From positions 1,142-13,729 of the forward strand of contig DMAT01000316.1 in assembly GCA_003451635.1 (NCBI GenBank): a DNA stretch of 12,588 nucleotides, read 5' to 3'. Below the pieces are notes generated by a model. The model was not told the origin of the DNA, did not search any database, and worked only from the letters and a program-made list of their open reading frames with translations. Shown piece after piece: positions 5,678 through 11,948 of the stretch. The stretch's first letter is position 1, and each line of letters starts with the position of its first letter. Position numbers and translations under genes: made by a program. The stretch is from Syntrophus sp. (in: bacteria) (GTDB taxonomy: Bacteria > Desulfobacterota > Syntrophia > Syntrophales > UBA8958).

Positions 5678-7069
5678 TTGCCAAAGATGAAAACTGATAT
5701 GGAAACAAACAGGCAGTTGGAAGCGGATGACCTGAAATATATCTGGCATCCCTTTACGCAGATGCAGGAATACGGCCGGGAGACGCCTCTCGTTATCGCC
5801 TCCGGTGAAGGTTGCCTCCTCCGGGACACCTACGGTAATGAATATATTGACGGCGTTTCCTCCCTCTGGACCAATGTACACGGCCACCGGAAGCAGGAGT
5901 TGGATGCCGCCGTCATGGAACAGTTGGGCATGATCGCCCATTCCACCCTGCTCGGCCTCTCCAGCATCCCCGCCATCGGGTGCGCGAAAAAGCTGATTGA
6001 AATCGCCCCTAAAGGTTTGACCAGGGTCTTCTATTCGGACGACGGTTCGACATCCGTCGAGATCGCTGTTAAGATGGCCTTTCAGTACCATCAGCAGGCC
6101 GCCCGGGGAGATTCCCGGAAGACCAAATTCATTACCCTCAAAAACGCCTACCACGGCGACACGATCGGCTCCGTAAGCGTGGGGGGGATCGATCTGTTCC
6201 ATGCCGCCTACAAGCCCCTCCTCTTCCCTACGATTCAGGTGGAGTCCCCCCACTGTTACCGCTGTCCCTTCGGGAAAGACCGTCAAAGCTGCGACTACGA
6301 GTGTTTCCGTAATCTGGAGGAGACCGTAATCAGGCACGCCCCGGAGACGGCCGCCTTTATCATCGAACCCCTTGTCCAGGGCGCTGCGGGTATCCTCCTC
6401 CAGCCCCCCGGTTATCTGAAGAGGGTGAGGGATCTGTGTACGGAACATAAGATCTTCATGATTGCCGATGAAGTGGCCGTTGGGTTCGGCAAAACCGGGA
6501 AGATGTTTGCCTGCGATCAGGAGGGCATCACCCCGGACATCATGGCCGTTGCCAAGGGGATTGCCGGGGGATACCTGCCCCTGGCCGCCACCCTTGCCAC
6601 GGAGGAGGTATATGAGGGGTTTCTGGGTAAATTCGAGGAGTTCAAGACCTTTTTCCACGGCCATACCTTTACCGGCAATCCCCTGGCCTGCGCCGTTGCC
6701 CTCGCCAGTATGGAGCTCTTTGAAAAGGAGGATATCCTGAATAGCCTTCAGGAAAAGATCGCCCGTTTCACCCGGGCGCTCGAACCTTTCGCTTACCTGC
6801 CCCATGTGGGCGAGGTCCGTCAGCGGGGGATTATGGTGGGCATTGAGCTTGTGGCGGACAGGGAAACGAAGGCTTCCTATGCCCCCCGGGAGCGGATCGG
6901 CCACCGGGTCATCAAGGAGGCACGGAGGCATGGCGTGATCATTCGGCCCTTAGGCGATGTCATTGTCCTGATGCCGCCCCTTGCCATTACGGCGGATCAG
7001 TTGGACCGGCTCTGTGCGGTTACTTTCCAGTCTATACGGATGGTTACGGAAGGGCAGAACCAGTCATGA
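5678..7069 (+). CDS. bioA: BioA, 7,8-diaminononanoate aminotransferase
   Basis: This PLP-dependent class III aminotransferase converts KAPA (7-keto-8-aminopelargonate) to DAPA, the third-last step of biotin synthesis. The 463-residue sequence has the BioA N-terminal WHPFTQM (23-29), the WTNVHGH substrate region (64-70), AYHGDTIGSVSVGG (157-170), the ADEVAVGFGKTG strand with Asp264, and the PLP lysine Lys293 in AVAKGIAGG. A segment with four cysteines (193, 196, 205, 209) follows SPH, as I recall from many anaerobe and Bacillus-type BioA sequences. AAAGGAG (5664-5670) lies 7 bases before a TTG at 5678, while the ATG at 5687 is 16 bases away, so TTG is preferred. Its TGA overlaps the next ATG (ATGA). 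The amino donor, S-adenosylmethionine or lysine, cannot be decided from sequence. Confidence 0.93.
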   Translation: MPKMKTDMETNRQLEADDLKYIWHPFTQMQEYGRETPLVIASGEGCLLRDTYGNEYIDGVSSLWTNVHGHRKQELDAAVMEQLGMIAHSTLLGLSSIPAIGCAKKLIEIAPKGLTRVFYSDDGSTSVEIAVKMAFQYHQQAARGDSRKTKFITLKNAYHGDTIGSVSVGGIDLFHAAYKPLLFPTIQVESPHCYRCPFGKDRQSCDYECFRNLEETVIRHAPETAAFIIEPLVQGAAGILLQPPGYLKRVRDLCTEHKIFMIADEVAVGFGKTGKMFACDQEGITPDIMAVAKGIAGGYLPLAATLATEEVYEGFLGKFEEFKTFFHGHTFTGNPLACAVALASMELFEKEDILNSLQEKIARFTRALEPFAYLPHVGEVRQRGIMVGIELVADRETKASYAPRERIGHRVIKEARRHGVIIRPLGDVIVLMPPLAITADQLDRLCAVTFQSIRMVTEGQNQS

Positions 7070-7377
7070 CCTCAACGTCACCCGGCAACAAGGATTTCTT
7101 CGCAGGGACGATCTTCTTTGACCCTGCCGACGGGATCTATGCCGACCATTTTCCGGGGAATCCCGTCGTTCCCGGCAGCCTGATCGTGCATGCCTTTCTC
7201 GAAGCGGCGGCAAGGTTCGGTTTGGACTTCCCCTGCCGTCAACTGGAGAATTTCGGATTTCGGGAATTCCTGGCCCCCGGTGAATATCCCTTTAGCCTGG
7301 AGGTCCTTGCGGACCGGATTGTCTGCCGCCTGTATGAAGGAAGTAAAACCATGGTTTCGGGAACAATCAAAAAATGA
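7066..7377 (+). CDS. FabZ-like hotdog protein 1 (keeps catalytic His, Glu replaced)
   Basis: This compact 103-residue hotdog-fold protein resembles 3-hydroxyacyl-ACP dehydratase FabZ. The signature DHFPGNPVVPGSLIV (27-41) starts the central helix, and the remaining beta strands (about 56-100) complete a single fold. In FabZ the histidine of HFPG (here His28) from one subunit works with a glutamate 14 residues later from the partner subunit. That position here is His42, with Glu46 one helix turn on. This subunit alone may thus lack half of the FabZ dyad. The gene overlaps bioA by ATGA and the next SDR gene by ATGA, so it belongs to the operon. A role in dehydrating a pimeloyl precursor on the dedicated carrier protein is inferred, probably with hotdog protein 2 (10383-10841). 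Confidence 0.85.
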   Translation: MTSTSPGNKDFFAGTIFFDPADGIYADHFPGNPVVPGSLIVHAFLEAAARFGLDFPCRQLENFGFREFLAPGEYPFSLEVLADRIVCRLYEGSKTMVSGTIKK

Positions 7378-8117
7378 TCCTCAATTTTCAAGGTAAAAAA
7401 GCCCTTGTTTTGGGTGGCAGTTGCGATCTGGCCCTTACCCTGGCCGCCGCCATGACGGCAGCGGGGATATTTCCCCTCCTGACCTTCCGCAGTGAAGAAG
7501 GCAGGGAAAAGATCGACGCCCGTCTGTCGCCTTTGGGGGGAAAATATGACGCCGCTTATCTCAACTTCGGCGATCGCGATTCCCTGGCCTCCCTCCTTTC
7601 CCGGTGGGGCGGCGAGATAGATTTTGTCGTCGATTTTGCCCAGGGGGATTTTGAGGGTTACATTGCCGCCGCCGATGAGGGGCGAGTCTATCAATATTTC
7701 AACGACAATGTCTCCTTTCGGGCGGAGCTGTTGAAAAAGATTGCGCGAATCATGCTGAAACGGGGGAAAGGGCGATTTGTCTTCATCTCCTCCGTCGCCG
7801 CCGGGAGAGCCAATCCCGGTCAGGGGTTCTACGCCGCAGCGAAATTGGCTGCCGAGGCCCTTTACAGAAATCTCGGTCTTGAGCTGGGAAGAAAGGGTAT
7901 TACGGCGGTTACCCTGCGCCCCGGCTATATCCGGGCGGGACGGGGGGAGGCTTATCTGGAGGCTCACGGGGAGGAGGCGTTGCGCCTGGTGCCCACGGGG
8001 AGATTCCTTACGGAAGGCGAAGTGGCGGAAACGATACTCTTTCTTCTTTCCGAGAGTGCCGCGGGCTTCAACGCCACGGAATTGACCATGGACGGCGGCC
8101 TGACGGCCGGCAAATAA
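7374..8117 (+). CDS. FabG-like short-chain dehydrogenase/reductase
   Basis: This 247-residue classical-length SDR is likely a 3-oxoacyl-ACP reductase for the pathway encoded around it. Catalytic Ser140 (FISSVAA), Tyr153 and Lys157 (YAAAK) are intact, Asn112 fits the fourth tetrad position, and the C-terminal GFNATELTMDGGLTAG matches the FabG ending. The nucleotide-binding end is unusual: the usual TGGSRGIG reads LGGSCDLA (13-20), losing the second and third glycines, and NNAG reads DFAQG (87-91). It might bind a different cofactor or bind weakly, but the catalytic centre predicts a working reductase. It overlaps hotdog 1 by four bases and lies 16 bases before the carrier protein gene. Confidence 0.88.
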   Translation: MILNFQGKKALVLGGSCDLALTLAAAMTAAGIFPLLTFRSEEGREKIDARLSPLGGKYDAAYLNFGDRDSLASLLSRWGGEIDFVVDFAQGDFEGYIAAADEGRVYQYFNDNVSFRAELLKKIARIMLKRGKGRFVFISSVAAGRANPGQGFYAAAKLAAEALYRNLGLELGRKGITAVTLRPGYIRAGRGEAYLEAHGEEALRLVPTGRFLTEGEVAETILFLLSESAAGFNATELTMDGGLTAGK

Positions 8118-8133
8118 ACTTTAGGAAACTAAA

Positions 8134-8502
8134 ATGGATGTCTTAGAAGAAATCACTATCATACTGGCAGAGATCCTTGATATGGAAGGACTCGAAATCA
8201 CACCTGAAACTTATCTGATAAGGGAGTTGGGAGCGGAGTCTATCGACCTGCTTGAGCTTTCGGTAGCGATTAATTCCAGGTTTAATATTGAAGTCAATGA
8301 CGACGAACTCTTTCTCCGCACCCTGAGGATTCATCTCCGCGCAGCTGAGATGGAGGGACGAGACGCCGCCGGTTATCTGGCGGAAAAATATCCCGTCCTC
8401 ACTGTCTCCCGGGTAGGGGAAATCCTGGCGGATATGGGAGGAGGGCCGGTTCTCCGGATGAAGGATATCATCAGTTACATCACCTGTTATGGAAAAAATT
8501 AA
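8134..8502 (+). CDS. acyl-carrier-protein-like protein with C-terminal insertion
   Basis: The 122-residue product begins like an acyl carrier protein: helix 1, then ELGAESIDLLELSVAI (31-46), in which Ser36 takes the place of the phosphopantetheine serine of GADSLD. The following NSRFNIEVNDDEL fits ACP helix 2-3. An ordinary ACP ends after about 78 residues. Here about 45 residues (about 60-105) are inserted before the terminal helix VLRMKDIISYI (106-116). By eye its first half is AT-richer than the genes on either side. ATG 8134 has a TAGGA-type ribosome site. The product is probably the dedicated carrier for growing pimeloyl chains; the insertion may dock the unusual partners. The end overlaps the nitroreductase gene by 14 bases. 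Confidence 0.8.
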   Translation: MDVLEEITIILAEILDMEGLEITPETYLIRELGAESIDLLELSVAINSRFNIEVNDDELFLRTLRIHLRAAEMEGRDAAGYLAEKYPVLTVSRVGEILADMGGGPVLRMKDIISYITCYGKN

Positions 8503-9139
8503 AAGTATGCCTGATCTCGATGACTTGTTGGCTGGCCGACGCAGTATCAGAAGATACACTACGGCCAGTCCCCCCGAAGCCTGCCTGGAGAGCATGGTCC
8601 AGGCGGCAATTTGGGCTCCTTCCCCCCGGAACAGCCAGCCCGTAAGGTTTATCCGTATTGAGTCTCCCAAAATAAGAAAGCGCCTTCAAGAAGCAATGCT
8701 TAGCGGCAGGGAGCGGCTGTTGAGTAAAGCCGTCACTTGCAACCATCCCAAGCGGCTGAGGAATTGGATTAACGCCTACTGGCGCTATTCGGAGTTCATT
8801 TTCCGCGCCCCCGTTCTCTTCGCCGTCGGCACAATTACCCCGGAGGGGAGCTTGTCTAGTCATCTTTTCCAGGCGGGAATCATTGCCAGAGACAAAAGAG
8901 ACGATACGGATCTAGACATATCCATCGGTCTTGCCCTGCAAGGATTTCTCCTCAAAGGCAGGGAGTTTGGCTTGGGGACTTGTGTTCTCACGGCGCCCTT
9001 CGACTTTATTGAGGATGTGGGCAGTATCTTCGGGGCAAAGGAAATCGTGATTAAGTGTTTTGTCACCGTCGGCTTTCCCGATGAAAGCCCGGTCGGTCCG
9101 GAGAGAATGCCCGTCACCGATATTTACCGCATGATCTGA
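8489..9139 (+). CDS. nitroreductase-family FMN oxidoreductase
   Basis: This 216-residue member of the nitroreductase superfamily has FMN-binding hallmarks: GRRSIRRY (16-23), WAPSPRNSQP (42-51) and GLGTC with the following strand (161-170). Its substrate is unknown. In this operon it is the only flavoprotein and could supply the enoyl-ACP reduction step that the rest of the module lacks; that is inference. The ATG at 8489 overlaps the ACP-like stop, suggesting coupling, but lacks a clear ribosome site. An in-frame ATG at 8507 would give the family-typical start MPDLDDLLAGRRS, so the true start could be either. The KAS gene begins 2 bases after the stop. Confidence 0.85.
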   Translation: MEKIKSMPDLDDLLAGRRSIRRYTTASPPEACLESMVQAAIWAPSPRNSQPVRFIRIESPKIRKRLQEAMLSGRERLLSKAVTCNHPKRLRNWINAYWRYSEFIFRAPVLFAVGTITPEGSLSSHLFQAGIIARDKRDDTDLDISIGLALQGFLLKGREFGLGTCVLTAPFDFIEDVGSIFGAKEIVIKCFVTVGFPDESPVGPERMPVTDIYRMI

Positions 9140-9141
9140 TC

Positions 9142-10386
9142 ATGGCAAGAAGGGTCGTTATAACCTCCATAGGCGTTGTCTCTTCCTTGGGAGCGAGTTC
9201 CCCGGAGATCATTGCTAATATCCGGCAGGACCGGACGGCCTTTGCCAAGGCACCGTTTGATGAAGACATCGCTGTCTGTCCGGTAAGTAAATTTGAGGTG
9301 AGAAATTATACCGGGCCCTCCAAGGAGCGGCGCTATCTGAACCGGGGCGCACAGTTTAGCGTGGCTGCCGCCCTGGGGGCTGTTAAAAATTCCGGCATCA
9401 ATCATGATTCACTTAAGAAGGCCGGTCTTTTCGTCGGTGCCGGACCGAACCTCGATATCGGGGGTGAGTTTCCGGATATCCGGGGCGGCGCGATGGACAG
9501 GCAAGATCTGATGGCCCTGTGGATCCTCAGGTTTCTACCGAACACCGCCGCTGCCGTTAGAGCCGACCTGTTGGGCATCCACGGTGAAAATCTTACCGTC
9601 GGCGGCGCCTGTGCCGCGTCCTTGCAGGCCATGGGCGAGGCATTCCGCAAGATTAAAGACGGGTATCTCGACGTTGCCCTGACCGGCGGCGGCGACTCGC
9701 GCCTGCATCCCGGCGGTATCCTGGCCTATAAAAAAGCCCAGGCCCTTTCCCGCCGCGCCGGCGCCCCCGACGGTGCGAGCCGTCCTTTTGATGAAGAGAG
9801 AGCCGGTTTTGTCCCCGGCGAAGGAGGGGCTTTCTTCCTCCTCGAAGAACTGGAACACGCCCGGCGTCGGGGCGGCTCTATCCATGGGGAGATTTGCGGT
9901 TTCGGCAGCACCTTCGGCGGCGGCGGGCTGACGGCCCCCGATCCGGAGGGAAAACACGAAGAAGAAGCGGTTCGTAAGGCCATGGCCGAAGCGTCCCTGG
10001 AGCCGTCACAAATAGATGTCGTCTCCGCCCACGGCACGGGGACACAGCTCAACGACCACATGGAGGCCGCTCTTATCGTGCGCATCTTCGGTAGCGCCAA
10101 CACCGTGCCGTTACCCGGGGGCAGTGACAAACCATCCGTCATCGCCCTCAAATCATGGATCGGACACATCGCCGCCGCCTGCGGGGCCGTGGAACTGGCC
10201 GTCGCCCTGGCCTGCCTGGAGGATAATTACCTGCCTCCCGTCAGAAATCTGATCAAGCCTTGCCGTCCCGATATCCATTTTGTCCGGGAAGGGACAAGAT
10301 GCGCACCCCGGACGCTGCTCATGGAAAACTTCGGTTTCGGCGGCCAGAACTGCGCCCTGGTGGTCAAAAGTGGAGCGGTGAGGTGA
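9142..10386 (+). CDS. KAS I/II-type beta-ketoacyl-ACP synthase (FabF-like)
   Basis: This 414-residue condensing enzyme adds two carbons to an acyl chain from malonyl-ACP. The thiolase-fold triad is intact: Cys157 in VGGACAAS, His297 in SAHGTGT, His342 in KSWIGHIAAACG, plus Lys337. The C-terminal gate region reads NFGFGGQN. It belongs to the FabF/FabB class rather than the FabH-like class of BioZ. Several FabF positions differ (SAHGTGT for NAHGTST, KSWIGH for KSMTGH), consistent with a specialised substrate pocket. Within a biotin operon it is the natural candidate for elongating omega-carboxylated (malonyl or glutaryl) acyl chains towards pimeloyl. Its TGA overlaps the start of hotdog 2 in a GTGA. 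Confidence 0.92.
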   Translation: MARRVVITSIGVVSSLGASSPEIIANIRQDRTAFAKAPFDEDIAVCPVSKFEVRNYTGPSKERRYLNRGAQFSVAAALGAVKNSGINHDSLKKAGLFVGAGPNLDIGGEFPDIRGGAMDRQDLMALWILRFLPNTAAAVRADLLGIHGENLTVGGACAASLQAMGEAFRKIKDGYLDVALTGGGDSRLHPGGILAYKKAQALSRRAGAPDGASRPFDEERAGFVPGEGGAFFLLEELEHARRRGGSIHGEICGFGSTFGGGGLTAPDPEGKHEEEAVRKAMAEASLEPSQIDVVSAHGTGTQLNDHMEAALIVRIFGSANTVPLPGGSDKPSVIALKSWIGHIAAACGAVELAVALACLEDNYLPPVRNLIKPCRPDIHFVREGTRCAPRTLLMENFGFGGQNCALVVKSGAVR

Positions 10387-10841
10387 GTAAACGAATCAGT
10401 ATCAACACAGGGCTTTCCGGCTTCGTCCTCCTGGACCGGATTGGGGAGACAGCGGCGGGTAATATTACCGGGAGCAAACATATTGTCTCCCCGCCATCCC
10501 TTGCCCTGGTCATTGAGAGCCTTGCCCAATTGGGGGCTTATCATGTGCGCTATCTCACCAATTTTGAGAAACACGCCTTTCTCCTGAAAATCAAGAGTTG
10601 TCGCTTGCCGGCAAGCACAATACCGGCGGGATTCTACACCCTTTCCGGAGAATTGCAGGGCCGCAGCGCCTCCGCCTTCACCCATCTCCTGCGGGCGAAA
10701 TTGGCGGATGAAACCATCATGGAGGGCGTGTTTTTATTTGCCGTGGTGGCTTATGATTCCACCTTCAGAAAGGAAATCCTGGAGAGTCATTACCGGAGGG
10801 GTTTTTCATGTTTGCAGAAAGATATCGGAATAGACTGCTAA
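10383..10841 (+). CDS. FabZ/FabA-like hotdog protein 2 (keeps Glu, lacks HFPG)
   Basis: This 152-residue hotdog protein has a FabZ-like N-terminus (FVLLDRIGE, 14-22), the central helix IESLAQLGAYHV (44-55) and later strands. Glu45 in ESLAQ matches the FabZ catalytic glutamate (EAMAQ or EALAQ). The preceding HFPGxPxxPG is gone: the position 14 residues before the Glu is Ser31, with a lone His33 two residues off. This is the mirror image of hotdog 1, so the two may share an active site. The open frame reaches back to an ATG at 10260 inside the KAS gene, but GTG at 10383 overlaps the KAS stop as GTGA and gives a family-typical start. The end overlaps bioF by 34 bases, and residues after about 125 are an extra tail. 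Confidence 0.8.
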   Translation: MSKRISINTGLSGFVLLDRIGETAAGNITGSKHIVSPPSLALVIESLAQLGAYHVRYLTNFEKHAFLLKIKSCRLPASTIPAGFYTLSGELQGRSASAFTHLLRAKLADETIMEGVFLFAVVAYDSTFRKEILESHYRRGFSCLQKDIGIDC

Positions 10842-11947
10842 GCCAAAAGCAGGCCGGACTTTATCGTCTGCCGCCGGAAGTGGCGGGAAAAGAGGGGAAG
10901 CACCTTCTCTTCGATGGCCGGAAGGTATTGAATTTCGCCTCCAATGATTACCTGGGCCTCAGTACCTCGGACGAACTCCGCCGTCTGGTGTCGGAAAACT
11001 TCCGGCGCTACAGCACCTCTTCCTCATCATCACGACTTGTTTCCGGAAACTATGCCGTGATAAACCAGGCGGAAAGGGCATATGCCGACTTCTTCGGTTA
11101 CGAAGAGGCCCTCTTTTTCCCGAGTGGTTATCAGGCAAATCTTGGCGTCTTATCCACGCTCTTCGAAAAAGGCGATACGATAATCTTCGACAAGCACATC
11201 CATGCAAGCAGCGTCAAGGGCATGGTCCTGAGCGGCGCTGAATTTCAGGGCTACAACCACAACTCCATGGTCCATCTCCGGAAAAGACTGGAAAAGGGGA
11301 GGGTGGGCGGTGCCGCCGTGCTCACGGAATCTCTCTTCAGCATGGACGGAGATTTTCTGGATATCCGCGGTTTTGGAGACCTCAAGCGGGAATACGGATT
11401 CTTCAGCATTATCGATGAGGCCCACGCCTTCGGCGCCCTGGGCGACAAGGGACGGGGCCTGGGCGGGGGCGTCGCCGATGTCGCCGTCGGGACCTTCGGC
11501 AAGGCGTTCGGCCTCTTCGGGGCCTTTGTCTTGCTTCCCGGGGCATTGAAGGAATATCTCTTCAACTTCTCTTCGCCCCTGATTTATTCGACCACCCTCC
11601 CGGAGGCCCATGCGGCATCGGCCCTCGACCTCCTGGAGATGATCGGCCGGTGCGACGACGGGAGAGATAATCTCCGGGAAATTAGTCGTCTAATGCGGGA
11701 TGGGCTGCGGCGCGAGGGATTTCATGTGTCCGGAGACGCCCATATCATCGCCTTGACCATCGGCGAGGAAAACAAAGCCGCCGCGGTCTCCAAGGGCCTC
11801 CTCGGGGAGGATATTTTTGTCCTTCCCGCCCGCTACCCCACCGTACCCATGGGGAAGGCCATCCTCCGGATCAGCATGACGGCCCTGCACACGGAGGAAG
11901 ATGTCAGCTATTTTATTGACGGGGTAAAAAAAATATATGGAGAATAA
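10808..11947 (+). CDS. bioF: BioF, 8-amino-7-oxononanoate synthase
   Basis: This PLP-dependent alpha-oxoamine synthase condenses a pimeloyl thioester with alanine to make KAPA. The 379-residue length is normal. Visible motifs: FASNDYLGL (43-51), SRLVSGNY (75-82), DKHIHASSVKG with His132 (128-138), IIDEAHAFGALG with Asp203 and His206 (201-212), and the PLP lysine Lys232 in GTFGKAFG. A run of serines (STSSSSSR, 69-76) replaces the usual glycine-rich GSGGSR just before the cofactor loop. The start has GGAGGGG about 6 bases before the ATG and lies inside the end of hotdog 2. Relatives (Kbl, CqsA) are less likely because bioA and bioD flank it. Confidence 0.92.
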   Translation: MFAERYRNRLLSQKQAGLYRLPPEVAGKEGKHLLFDGRKVLNFASNDYLGLSTSDELRRLVSENFRRYSTSSSSSRLVSGNYAVINQAERAYADFFGYEEALFFPSGYQANLGVLSTLFEKGDTIIFDKHIHASSVKGMVLSGAEFQGYNHNSMVHLRKRLEKGRVGGAAVLTESLFSMDGDFLDIRGFGDLKREYGFFSIIDEAHAFGALGDKGRGLGGGVADVAVGTFGKAFGLFGAFVLLPGALKEYLFNFSSPLIYSTTLPEAHAASALDLLEMIGRCDDGRDNLREISRLMRDGLRREGFHVSGDAHIIALTIGEENKAAAVSKGLLGEDIFVLPARYPTVPMGKAILRISMTALHTEEDVSYFIDGVKKIYGE

Positions 11948-11948
11948 A

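Noticed and set aside
5647..5697. A 16-codon upstream open frame (ATG 5647) overlapping the bioA start
   Set aside because: It has a plausible purine-rich site before it, but its sequence shows no run of regulatory codons and it is short enough to arise by chance.
5570..6931. A 453-codon open frame on the minus strand opposite bioA
   Set aside because: It is fully antisense to a well-supported BioA, has low-complexity Gly/Pro/His composition with no recognisable domain, and follows from the GC-rich codon pattern of bioA.
10260..10382. An upstream in-frame start for hotdog protein 2 within the KAS gene
   Set aside because: The extra 41 residues are Arg/Pro-rich shadow sequence; the GTG at 10383 overlapping the KAS stop gives a family-like N-terminus.
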